Part shown: one piece after another, positions 13,669 through 20,804 of the stretch
How positions within the stretch are numbered: position 1 is the first letter of the stretch
How the letters are laid out: every line of letters starts with the position of its first letter
Source: a virus
IMG/VR virus record: IMGVR_UViG_3300023184_009572
Location: 1-22,560 of that record
DNA: 22,560 nt
Reading direction: 5' to 3' (one strand)
Notes under the pieces: model-generated
Seen by the model: the letters and a program-made list of their open reading frames with translations, nothing else
Database searches by the model: none
Told to the model about the DNA's origin: nothing
Translations under genes and position numbers: made by a program

Positions 13669-14105
13669 AACGCCCTGTCTCTAATTATGGCCTCTTCCAG
13701 ACTAAAAACCTCTATTCCCACAGAAGTTAAAATTTCCAATCCAGACATGTCCCTATAAGGAACGTCGTACACAACCCTGGCTATTTCAGCATTAACTATT
13801 AACTTGGCACACGCTCGACACGGTGAATGTGTCAAATACATGTGCTTCTTCTTGCCAAAGTTAAAATCACACTTGATCAAAGCGTTGGCTTCGGAATGGA
13901 TAAAACCGCTCTGCCCTGCGTCCAAAGATTCAGGCTCATGAGGTCCGCCCCTGTAATTACCGTTATATCCTATCGATAACATCTGCGTATTGTCGGCCGA
14001 GACGACGATCGATCCAACTTTGAGACGCGGATCGTAAGATCGCTGCGCTACAACTTTAGCGATGGACATCCAAGTCTCGGGCCAAGTTATTCTTAAAGTC
14101 TCCAT
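13665..14105 (-). CDS. dCMP deaminase (zinc-dependent)
   Basis: The 146-residue protein has the cytidine/deoxycytidylate deaminase zinc site: H70 and catalytic E72 in FIHSEANAL, then C96 and C99 in SPCRACAKL. GYNGNYRGGPHE at about 47-57 is the substrate loop of ComEB/T4 Cd-type dCMP deaminases. It converts dCMP to dUMP, feeding dTMP synthesis. Beside a dCMP-hydroxymethylase-like enzyme it would also help remove unmodified dCMP, as in T4. The length is normal for the family; the usual HAE is HSE. It starts one base after the thymidine kinase stop and overlaps the next gene in ATGA. Confidence 0.88.
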   Translation of the reverse strand: METLRITWPETWMSIAKVVAQRSYDPRLKVGSIVVSADNTQMLSIGYNGNYRGGPHEPESLDAGQSGFIHSEANALIKCDFNFGKKKHMYLTHSPCRACAKLIVNAEIARVVYDVPYRDMSGLEILTSVGIEVFSLEEAIIRDRAL

Positions 14106-14106
14106 A

Positions 14107-14685
14107 TCAAGTTTCTTGATTTAAAATCAAAGGATGGCAACGCAAACATCGGGGCTCATAAAGTTCAGCTCCACCGACCTCGATCTCGTCACCACCGGTC
14201 TGCTTCTTATAAGTGTAATAAGCATCCCTATTACAGACCACACAGACGGCACTTCTCTTTTCTATTGTAGTTGCCCAAGGTAACATTTTCTCGACCTCTT
14301 CAAAGGGCTTTCCTGAGGCGGAGAGATCCAGCGTGGACACAACCACCGAGTAACCGCTGCGATACAACCAGATGAGAACCTCTGCGACACCTGGTATCAT
14401 AAAAGCTTCGTCGACAGCCACAATATGAGGATTTTCATCGAGCTCGGCAAGTCTTTCCAGGATATCTCGACCAGTCTTCACGCACGTAGCGGGGATCTTC
14501 CACCCGCTGTGAGTCGAAATATCTTCGCTACTGTATCTATCGTCGAGCTGCGGCTTAAAAGTAGCCACCTTCTTACCTTGATATTTAAACCTATCAATCA
14601 TCGACAACAAGCCTGTCGTCTTTGCACCGAACATCGGGCCCAGGAAGACTGTGAAAATAGGATTAGTCTGTATCGCTTTGCTCAT
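14107..14685 (-). CDS. tdk: Thymidine kinase (type II)
   Basis: The ATG at 14685 is preceded at five bases by GTGAGG (14691-14696); an in-frame ATG at 14721 would overlap the upstream gene. The 192 residues show the P-loop GPMFGAKT at 16-23, a Walker B/lid DEAFM motif around 91-95, and a C-terminal zinc ribbon (CVVCNRDAYYTYKK ... CLRCH). All of these are typical of the tetrameric TK1-like family. It phosphorylates thymidine (and deoxyuridine) to the monophosphate with ATP, salvaging nucleosides. It lies between the thymidylate-synthase homologue and dCMP deaminase in a nucleotide operon. Confidence 0.92.
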   Translation of the reverse strand: MSKAIQTNPIFTVFLGPMFGAKTTGLLSMIDRFKYQGKKVATFKPQLDDRYSSEDISTHSGWKIPATCVKTGRDILERLAELDENPHIVAVDEAFMIPGVAEVLIWLYRSGYSVVVSTLDLSASGKPFEEVEKMLPWATTIEKRSAVCVVCNRDAYYTYKKQTGGDEIEVGGAELYEPRCLRCHPLILNQET

Positions 14686-14692
14686 GAAAACC

Positions 14693-15703
14693 TCACTTCT
14701 TGAAATAATGGTATCCTTCAAAAGTAGTGCTCGACAGCAAAGTATCGGCCAACTTTTTATCTCCTAACTTCACCGCTCGATGAGATGCCAAAATCTTACA
14801 CCAATCCGCCCAATAATCGACATCTACATTGGGCTGCTTTAAAGAAGTGTTTAAAGTAGTAAGAAGATGATTCGTCGTCTTTGCTTTACGATAACCCGTC
14901 TCGCTAAGAGCCAGCTCCAGAGAAGGAACCTGAGCAGGAAGAGCCGGCATTTCGAGAGGAGTCTCGGCACGGAACTTCCAGGCTTCATCGATAATCTTCT
15001 CGACCATCTCAAAATGACGCTCGTAAATATGTAGCGAACCGCTGAGGTGGACGTAGTCTCCAAGACCAATAGGACGACCCAAATCGTGCGTCAACTCTGC
15101 CGCCAAAAGTTCCTGGAATAAGGTAAACGCTGGCACATCATAGGCCAATCCAAGAATAGCATCGGACGACCTCATGGAAGTAATCATGTGCACTTTGTCG
15201 TTCCTCAAAAAGAACTGAAGAGACAAAGTACAAGGAACATCGAGCGTAGCAGAAATAGAATCCTTTGGAGATCTAATATGAATTACGGCGCGCCGCGAAT
15301 CGGGATCTTTTTTTAACTCTTCAACAACGTAAGACCATTGTGTCCAATTATTGGATACATCGCCAGCAATCCTGGGATGTGGCTTAAAGATGCGCGCACC
15401 ATAGGCACTATTCGCTGTCTTGCCATCGTCGGAAATCTTCGACCAGAAAGAAGAATAATTAGAAATCCATTCTGTGGAATCGCTGCCGTTCAAATACCAC
15501 AGTAGCTCCGCGACCATGTATTGTACGGAAAAATCGCGAGATTTGACATAAGGAATCCTGTTCCTGGGATTCGTAATCTTAAACTGATAGCCTAAAGATT
15601 CTTTAACCTTCAACCCACGAGGCGAAGAAGTAAAATCAGGACGTGTATAAACATCCTTCAGAATGTCGACGTAAGCCTCAGTGAAATTATCGTATACTGT
15701 CAT
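14693..15703 (-). CDS. Thymidylate-synthase-family enzyme, probable dCMP hydroxymethylase
   Basis: The 336-residue protein, from the ATG at 15703 (ATGA overlap with the epimerase stop), has all the core TS-fold elements: R137-R138 (phosphate binding), catalytic C158 in DVPCTLSLQFF, R178 in MRSSDAILG, and SGSLHIYERH (H225, Y227). At the position of the base-reading Asn of dUMP enzymes ('LGLPFN') it has D189 (LGLAYD). Asp at this site is the hallmark of T4 gp42-type dCMP hydroxymethylase, and changing Asn to Asp in thymidylate synthase shifts it to dCMP. The 'CT' after the nucleophile and GSLH also resemble gp42. The likely product is 5-hydroxymethyl-dCMP from 5,10-methylene-THF. A dCMP methylase, or a normal synthase with relaxed reading, remains possible. 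Confidence 0.8.
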   Translation of the reverse strand: MTVYDNFTEAYVDILKDVYTRPDFTSSPRGLKVKESLGYQFKITNPRNRIPYVKSRDFSVQYMVAELLWYLNGSDSTEWISNYSSFWSKISDDGKTANSAYGARIFKPHPRIAGDVSNNWTQWSYVVEELKKDPDSRRAVIHIRSPKDSISATLDVPCTLSLQFFLRNDKVHMITSMRSSDAILGLAYDVPAFTLFQELLAAELTHDLGRPIGLGDYVHLSGSLHIYERHFEMVEKIIDEAWKFRAETPLEMPALPAQVPSLELALSETGYRKAKTTNHLLTTLNTSLKQPNVDVDYWADWCKILASHRAVKLGDKKLADTLLSSTTFEGYHYFKK

Positions 15704-16665
15704 TTTGAAAGCCCTAAGTTCTTGACTACACTCCAATTATCATCATACCACTTAATAGTACGATCTAACCCATCCCAAAACCTGACCAGAGGTGTATAAC
15801 CTAAAACTTCTTTCGTTCTAGATATATCGGCCTGAGTATGCATTACATCGCCAGGTCTCCAAGGAGCATCATGGTACTTGGCATCCGGATACTTGGACAA
15901 AAGATACTGCAAAATTTCGTTGTTTGTTGTTCTGTCACCACATGCGACATTCAAACAAACAGCTTCTAAAGGATTTTGTGACTCCGCTCCTCGAATGCAA
16001 GCGTCGACGACATTGTCGACATAACACATATCTCGTGATTGGGAACCGTCCCCATCCGATCGCATAGACGTCCCCTTCTTGATCGCAGTCAACCAGGCAG
16101 AAACAGCAGTAGAATAGGGAGAATCGCCAAGCTGATTTGGGCCAAAAACATTAAAGAAACGAAGACAGACAGAATCAAGCTGATAAAGTTCATAATAAAG
16201 CTTCAAATAATCTTCAATGATCGACTTTTGCAAAGCATAAGGAGACTTAGAATTCTTAGGGCTAGTGACTGGCGTTGGTAGTTCATCTGCGCCGCCATAG
16301 ACGGAAGAAGAAGAAGCGAACACAAAACGTTTTACATTTCCACGACAGGCATCCATCAACGTCAAAGTTTTGCTGACATTAACATCATTGGTTTCGACAG
16401 GGTGCTCTACGGAATAACTGACTCTAGGTACGGCGGCGAGATGAAACACGACATCGTAGCAACCTTCCTTGATTCTATCTAAAATGGTCTTCGAAGCAAA
16501 ATCTATGAGAAATAGACCATCACTGTCTACAACTCCCTTGGAAATAAATTCGAAATGACCATTCGATAAATCATCTACAATATCGACTGTATCGCCCCTT
16601 TCCACTAATTTAGCGACAAGATTGCTTCCAATAAAACCTGCGCCGCCCGTTACTAGTGCCCTCAT
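15700..16665 (-). CDS. NAD-dependent nucleotide-sugar epimerase/dehydratase (extended SDR)
   Basis: The 321-residue extended short-chain dehydrogenase has an NAD-binding GGAGFIGSNL at 7-16, HLAAVPRVSYS at about 75-85, SSSSVYGG at about 118-125, and the catalytic pair in SPYALQKSIIEDY (Tyr and Lys of YxxxK). LRFFNVFGPNQ and RDMCYVDN are typical of UDP-hexose or UDP-N-acetylhexosamine 4-epimerases (GalE/WbpP-like). It would interconvert nucleotide sugars in the cytoplasm. Phages use such enzymes for capsule/LPS mimicry, glycosylated virions or glucosylated DNA. No glycosyltransferase lies in this window. It sits tightly between two thymidylate-synthase-fold genes, which suggests a link to DNA modification, but this is contextual only. 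Confidence 0.87.
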   Translation of the reverse strand: MRALVTGGAGFIGSNLVAKLVERGDTVDIVDDLSNGHFEFISKGVVDSDGLFLIDFASKTILDRIKEGCYDVVFHLAAVPRVSYSVEHPVETNDVNVSKTLTLMDACRGNVKRFVFASSSSVYGGADELPTPVTSPKNSKSPYALQKSIIEDYLKLYYELYQLDSVCLRFFNVFGPNQLGDSPYSTAVSAWLTAIKKGTSMRSDGDGSQSRDMCYVDNVVDACIRGAESQNPLEAVCLNVACGDRTTNNEILQYLLSKYPDAKYHDAPWRPGDVMHTQADISRTKEVLGYTPLVRFWDGLDRTIKWYDDNWSVVKNLGLSK

Positions 16666-16669
16666 GTCA

Positions 16670-17317
16670 TTATCCTTTTTTGGTAAATCTATTCACGTAA
16701 TCTACAAAATTCTGCCAACTAGAAACGCCTTGAGCCGAAGAAGAATAAACAGACAATTGTTTTGCCTTTCCTTCGTAAACTGGCTGGATGAAAAATTCAT
16801 GTATTGTCAATAAATCTACGAATAATTCGTTTTTGACATCGGATGCCCTAAAAATCAACCTAGGAGTGTCGCCAATGTAATGAACGAGATTCAAACAAGT
16901 GACATCTATTTGGGAATCAATTTCGCTGGAAGAATATTCGGCATAGGAATTGGCCAACCTGACCATACAACGCCTTGTGTTAGGATGCAAAGAAATGTGT
17001 TGTCTTATTCTGTCTAATAGATCCAGATAGGAATAACCATTTTGTCTTTCGCTAGCTACGGTATAAATTGTTGAATCCAAAATTTTTAATTTGGATAATG
17101 AATTTAGACTAGGTCTATCTTCTTCAAAGTCCGCAAAAACACTTGGATCTACATTTTTAGCACGAAATGCCTTCCTCTTTGTTTCATAATAAGAAGCCAG
17201 CGATGGAGATTCCTGTCGAAAAATGTCGATTGCCTTTTGTCCGACTGGTATGCAATCGACATCTATCCTAAAAAGATAATCATCATTTTCAAATTCGGGA
17301 GCTTTTAATATTTGCAT
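16670..17317 (-). CDS. Divergent thymidylate-synthase-fold protein
   Basis: The 215-residue protein looks unfamiliar at first but lines up with the thymidylate-synthase homologue two genes downstream. NTRRCMVRLANS (R115-R116) matches DSRRAVIHIRSP. DVTCLNLVHYI (C141) matches DVPCTLSLQFF. RASDVKNELFVD (R157, D160, D168) matches RSSDAILGLAYD with identical spacing, and LSVYSSS (Y191) matches LHIYERH. The nucleophile-position Cys, the paired Arg and the base-contact Asp are all kept, but the His before the Tyr is Ser and the N-terminal folate-side region differs. It could be a pyrimidine-modifying relative, a regulatory subunit, or a degenerate paralogue. GGATGAAA precedes the ATG. It lies three bases after the carbamoyltransferase and four before the epimerase, in one operon. 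Confidence 0.6.
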   Translation of the reverse strand: MQILKAPEFENDDYLFRIDVDCIPVGQKAIDIFRQESPSLASYYETKRKAFRAKNVDPSVFADFEEDRPSLNSLSKLKILDSTIYTVASERQNGYSYLDLLDRIRQHISLHPNTRRCMVRLANSYAEYSSSEIDSQIDVTCLNLVHYIGDTPRLIFRASDVKNELFVDLLTIHEFFIQPVYEGKAKQLSVYSSSAQGVSSWQNFVDYVNRFTKKG

Positions 17318-17320
17318 GTT

Positions 17321-19084
17321 TCATCCATCAAAATCACAAAGATGCAACAATGGAAGCTCATGTCCTAATTCTAGGGACTTGTCAAACTCAAATTTAAAAC
17401 TATCCAAGACGCTGTCCAAATCATACACAATCGGTCGACCATGGGCATTGAAACTGGTATTGATGAGAGCCTTTGAAAAATCTGAGACACCATTAAGAAC
17501 TTCAGTCATAAAGGTGTCATTGGGATCGATGATCTGTGGACGACCTGACCAAACCTCTCTGTCTGGATATTTGTGGGCGATGCCACCGTAGCCTTTCAGG
17601 TCCGGGGAAACATAATCATAGGTTAAAATCATAAACCTATCCGATCCGATTACCCTATCACTATACCTCGCATCAAAAAAGTTTTGCACCACATTATGAA
17701 GCATAACCGGGGCCATCGGCATCACTGTATCCCTCTCATTGATATCATTAATTATTTCCACATTGGATGTGGTGGGGACAGCTAGCGTCGTCGTGCTACA
17801 CAAGGCCCTAGGGCCAAATTCCATCTTCGATTTTACAACATTCACCAGTTTATTGGTCCGCAAAGCGGAGACCGTATCGAGGACGGCTTTCTCTCTATCA
17901 GCAAAAGAATAATAGCGAATATGTTCTCCATATTTAGCAATGTCCTGCTTGGAAATAGTCGAAGACCAATCCTTAAATGCTGGTCGATCACCCCACTTAA
18001 GGTCACCCCACTTAAAATCACCAACATAAGCTTCGAACATGCCAATGCCACAACCTTGGTCACCAGCCAAAGGAACTACGGAGAATAATCCCGTTGTATT
18101 GGTCAACACCTGATTGTTCAGTTTTACATTGTAAAAAATACCACCAGATAGAGCAACGTGCTTCATGTTGTAATGCTCGACAATTTTCAACATGACACCT
18201 TCGATGACCTGCTGAATGTAGTGACCAACCACAATTCTAACATCTCTGCCCTGCAATCCAGGGGAAATTGCAGCAACCACTTCTTCAAAATGCTTGTACC
18301 ATGATTTCTTCGTCTCCATCAAAGAAGGAACATTAATGAGGCCATCATGATTGTCCCATCCTGAATTTCGACAATCGGGAGAATTCTTCATCGACTCAAA
18401 CATGGAAACGACCTTTTGTCCCGCCATGGCCCGAAGAGCCTGTAGCGAGTTAACCTCCAGTACGTCGGAAACGTGGGATTCATAACCTAAAAATTTATAT
18501 TCATCTTGGTTCTCTTTCATGCCACAAAATGAAGTGGCATACTGGTACATGAGCCCCAAAGAATAATCAAAACCATGATATCTGCCGACCAATTTTGGTC
18601 GAGAAGACAAGTCTTCGACGGAGGTCTCATAAATGCTAATGACCTCTTGTGAATTTCCAAATCCATCGGCAGCCACAATGTGCAACTTGTCGCCGCGATC
18701 AATTTTCTGATCATGCTTAGAATTCCACTTGTCCTTCAAAAAAGACAATGCCGACCAGGCGTGGGCGTCGTGATGGGTGAAGTTTTCGCTCAGCACAACA
18801 TTTTTAAGCGAATACTTTTCAACTAGAATATCGAAGGCTTCCTTGTCGAAGTATTTGTTGGACTTTTTTGTGAAGTCGAAATCATCGAACCAATGGGAAA
18901 TAAAGACATAGCTTCCAGGCTCGATCTTGAGCCTCTTCTCGATCTCGGCAATAGCCATATAAGGATAAGAACTGGAAGATTTAATCCTGTTGAGTCTCTC
19001 CTCTTCGTAGCCTAAAGCCTTGTTCCCATCAAAATAAACTGCAGACGAATTATGGCCAAGAGTCAACATCAAAGCTGTTGTCAT
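17321..19084 (-). CDS. NodU/TobZ-family carbamoyltransferase
   Basis: The 587-residue protein is full length for the family. The N-terminal Kae1/ASKHA-like domain has LGHNSSAVYFDG (9-20), GYEEERLNRIK (25-35), the metal-binding HHDAHAWSA (104-112), ADGFGN (139-144), ALSGGIFYNVKLNNQ (311-325) and PLAGDQGCGIG (338-348). The C-terminal domain has MEFGPRAL (421-428), PMAP (456-459) and NTSFNAHGRPIV (542-553). The enzyme makes carbamoyl-AMP from carbamoyl phosphate and ATP, then transfers the carbamoyl to a hydroxyl. The canonical 'GNRS' after GPRAL has become CSTT, which may reflect a different acceptor. In an operon with a dCMP-hydroxymethylase-like enzyme the natural acceptor is the hydroxymethyl group of 5-hydroxymethylcytosine. 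A sugar hydroxyl is the alternative, given the epimerase. GGAG lies just before the ATG. Confidence 0.88.
   Translation of the reverse strand: MTTALMLTLGHNSSAVYFDGNKALGYEEERLNRIKSSSSYPYMAIAEIEKRLKIEPGSYVFISHWFDDFDFTKKSNKYFDKEAFDILVEKYSLKNVVLSENFTHHDAHAWSALSFLKDKWNSKHDQKIDRGDKLHIVAADGFGNSQEVISIYETSVEDLSSRPKLVGRYHGFDYSLGLMYQYATSFCGMKENQDEYKFLGYESHVSDVLEVNSLQALRAMAGQKVVSMFESMKNSPDCRNSGWDNHDGLINVPSLMETKKSWYKHFEEVVAAISPGLQGRDVRIVVGHYIQQVIEGVMLKIVEHYNMKHVALSGGIFYNVKLNNQVLTNTTGLFSVVPLAGDQGCGIGMFEAYVGDFKWGDLKWGDRPAFKDWSSTISKQDIAKYGEHIRYYSFADREKAVLDTVSALRTNKLVNVVKSKMEFGPRALCSTTTLAVPTTSNVEIINDINERDTVMPMAPVMLHNVVQNFFDARYSDRVIGSDRFMILTYDYVSPDLKGYGGIAHKYPDREVWSGRPQIIDPNDTFMTEVLNGVSDFSKALINTSFNAHGRPIVYDLDSVLDSFKFEFDKSLELGHELPLLHLCDFDG
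17988..18015. repeat. Tandem 15-base duplication inside the carbamoyltransferase gene
   Basis: TCACCCCACTTAA occurs at 17988-18000 and again at 18003-18015, a 15-base period. In the protein this gives two KWGD units at about 358-366 (FKWGDLKWGDR). The reading frame is kept, so this is a small in-frame duplication of five residues. It lies in the linker just before the C-terminal domain and away from the catalytic motifs. Confidence 0.75.
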
Positions 19085-19111
19085 TTTTTCTCCGTTGTTG
19101 GGTAGTTTAAT

Positions 19112-19588
19112 CTATCGACGAATCTTGTATTGCTGCAGGATGAATTGTAAGGCATCGTCAGAAGGTTTTATCAAAAATTTATCGATGCCAATCGAATCGT
19201 AAGTTTCTTTATAGATTGATTTGATGCTCTCGTTCTGTTCTCGAGTGACAGTCTCTTCCCTGTCAATCCATGGTTGATCCAGCTCCAATAACACCAAGAA
19301 ATAATTTAAATCCCTGAAGCGACCCTCTATCTTTTTCTTAAGATTGGAATCTATATTTTTTCTCCCAAAATATTTCCCATAAACCAACTCGGACATATAA
19401 GACCTGTCGTAGATGAAAGGACCACCTCCGGCGTCGATGTCCTTGAAATAACCGCTAAAATAATCGAATTTACCACGAACATATCCATTGTGGATGGTTC
19501 GCAAACCCAAAGCCTCCGACAACTTATTGCAAAAGGTAGACTTCCCTTGTTGCTCAGCTCCCTCCACAATAATTCCACCAGTTTTCAT
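19112..19588 (-). CDS. P-loop deoxynucleotide kinase-like protein
   Basis: The 158-residue protein has a Walker A motif GAEQQGKS (10-17) and YDRSYMSELVYG at 60-71, the 'DRS..SE..YG' motif that binds the nucleotide in thymidylate and deoxynucleoside kinases. A basic lid region follows (REETVTREQNES, about 110-121). It is shorter than bacterial Tmk (about 205-215) but similar to phage dNMP/dNK-like kinases. It probably phosphorylates a deoxynucleoside or dNMP. As first gene of the modification operon, directly before the carbamoyltransferase, it could raise 5-hydroxymethyl-dCMP toward the triphosphate, the job of gene 1 kinase in T4. That specificity is inferred. It starts two bases after the dnaE stop. 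Confidence 0.7.
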   Translation of the reverse strand: MKTGGIIVEGAEQQGKSTFCNKLSEALGLRTIHNGYVRGKFDYFSGYFKDIDAGGGPFIYDRSYMSELVYGKYFGRKNIDSNLKKKIEGRFRDLNYFLVLLELDQPWIDREETVTREQNESIKSIYKETYDSIGIDKFLIKPSDDALQFILQQYKIRR

Positions 19589-19590
19589 AG

Positions 19591-20625
19591 TCAGCTCTCC
19601 AATACCTTGATCTTGCTCATGAAGGTTTTACAACCGTAATTGTCGACTGTGACTTCGGCGATGCATACCGAATACAATGGAAATTCCGTCGTGCCATTCC
19701 AGCCCCAACAGAATATTCTCTTATTCTGACCGGTCAAACCTGAAGCCTCAAGAATGAGATATGGCTTGTTGTTCTTGGTCATTTTGGTTTTCACGCCCAT
19801 TACTACAAACCAATAGATGTCACTGCTTTCCAATTCATCAATAGGTTTTACACCACGTTCTTGCAACTTGGCCAAAATTTGATCCGGAACCAAAGAATCT
19901 GGGTTGAAGGAGCTCAAATACTTCATAGTGTTGTTGACGGATTCCTGCCTCGTCCAATCATCCATGTCATTGGTCTCGACGAGCGCATCCCGAAAGGCCT
20001 CCATGCCGGCCGTCAAGTTCTTCTTTGTGCTCTTCTTGATGTCTGTGTTCCTGTTGATAAGAATCTCGTACATTTGCTTGTAGTTGTTAAAGACCTTGCC
20101 TTCGCCAACACAGTCCAAGGAATCGAAAGCCCTCACCGCCACCAATGCCTCCATTGCCTTTCGATTGAATTTGGAATGCCTCCATTGGCCTGTGGGATAC
20201 CACAATAAATCCTCCACGGATTTGTAGGGTCTATTTTCCATAATCTCTTCTACGGCCGCCGTGCCCACCCCCTTACATGACAAGAAGCTAGGCATGAACC
20301 TTTTCCCTTCGAGGATGGTCCAACCTTTGTTGGCGTAGTTGATGTCGATGTCGACGACTTTATAACCCAAAGCTTTAACCTCAGAAAATGCCTTGGATCG
20401 CTTGTCATCGCTGTCCGACATCGACTCGAGATATGCGCATAACCACTCCTCCTCGTAATAGGTGAGCAACCAGGCACAATAATACGAATCAATGGCGTAA
20501 GAGAATGCATGACTATTCGATGTCAGGATTCCATTTGACAAATAGAACTGATGATCAGGGTGTTCAACCTCAAGATCGAAGGTGTCATCTTCACCGATTT
20601 CAACGACGCTAACAATATTAGACAT
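19591..20625 (-). CDS. dnaE: Int-C split intein fused to the C-terminal part of DNA polymerase III alpha
   Basis: The 344-residue protein starts with a 37-residue intein C-terminal domain (MSNIVSVVEIGEDDTFDLEV, then HPDHQFYLSNG and ILTSN) ending in Asn37. The extein continues SHAFSYAIDSYYCAWLLTYY, which is the 'SHAxxYA' segment of bacterial DnaE. After trans-splicing it would supply the rest of the fingers and the HhH region (for example KALGYKVVDIDINYANKGW; FLSCKGVGTAAVEEIM). The extein part is about 307 residues. It has its own ATG at 20625, preceded only by a weak GGGTG, and overlaps the small upstream ORF by eight bases. Without splicing, this fragment alone could not form a polymerase active site. 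The two-base gap to the kinase gene places it in the same operon. Confidence 0.85.
   Translation of the reverse strand: MSNIVSVVEIGEDDTFDLEVEHPDHQFYLSNGILTSNSHAFSYAIDSYYCAWLLTYYEEEWLCAYLESMSDSDDKRSKAFSEVKALGYKVVDIDINYANKGWTILEGKRFMPSFLSCKGVGTAAVEEIMENRPYKSVEDLLWYPTGQWRHSKFNRKAMEALVAVRAFDSLDCVGEGKVFNNYKQMYEILINRNTDIKKSTKKNLTAGMEAFRDALVETNDMDDWTRQESVNNTMKYLSSFNPDSLVPDQILAKLQERGVKPIDELESSDIYWFVVMGVKTKMTKNNKPYLILEASGLTGQNKRIFCWGWNGTTEFPLYSVCIAEVTVDNYGCKTFMSKIKVLES
20515..20625 (-). other. Int-C domain of a split intein
   Basis: Codons 1-37 match intein blocks F and G: DTFDLEVEHPDHQFYLSNG then ILTSN, with the terminal Asn at 20515-20517 and Ser as the first C-extein residue. The penultimate residue is Ser, not the common His, as in cyanobacterial DnaE inteins (ending ASN). 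A 37-residue length starting with Met is typical of natural split Int-C pieces (about 35-37 residues). Confidence 0.85.
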
Positions 20626-20797
20626 TTTTTACACCCAATATGTCATTCACAATGTCATCAAATCCATCGATGTGCGTTTTGATTCCATCAATTTCCCTGC
20701 ATTGCTTTGCCTCAAGCAGAAGCTCGTCGACATCTATGTTCATATTTTTTGCCAATCGCAAAAGAGATGCTTCAAATTGTTGTTTTCGGTTCATCAT
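20618..20797 (-). CDS. Small ORF between homing endonuclease and Int-C
   Basis: Two consecutive ATG codons at 20797 and 20794, seven bases after the endonuclease stop, open a 59-residue frame. It ends eight bases inside the Int-C start. The frame is open further upstream (to 20875), but that part overlaps the endonuclease. The protein is predicted helical and acidic (QFEASLLRLAKNMNIDVDEL, then DGFDDIVNDILG). It has no motif I recognise. The tight fit on both sides suggests a real gene, and it may help translate the downstream fragment by coupling. The Shine-Dalgarno is weak. It could also be a remnant of a larger mobile unit. Confidence 0.4.
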   Translation of the reverse strand: MMNRKQQFEASLLRLAKNMNIDVDELLLEAKQCREIDGIKTHIDGFDDIVNDILGVKNV

Positions 20798-20804
20798 GTG
20801 TTGA

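Noticed and set aside
15700-19084. A sugar-antibiotic or capsule biosynthesis cluster (epimerase plus carbamoyltransferase)
   Set aside because: No glycosyltransferase, aminotransferase or other sugar enzyme is present, while nucleotide-metabolism genes flank the pair on both sides in one operon. I kept sugar carbamoylation only as an alternative.
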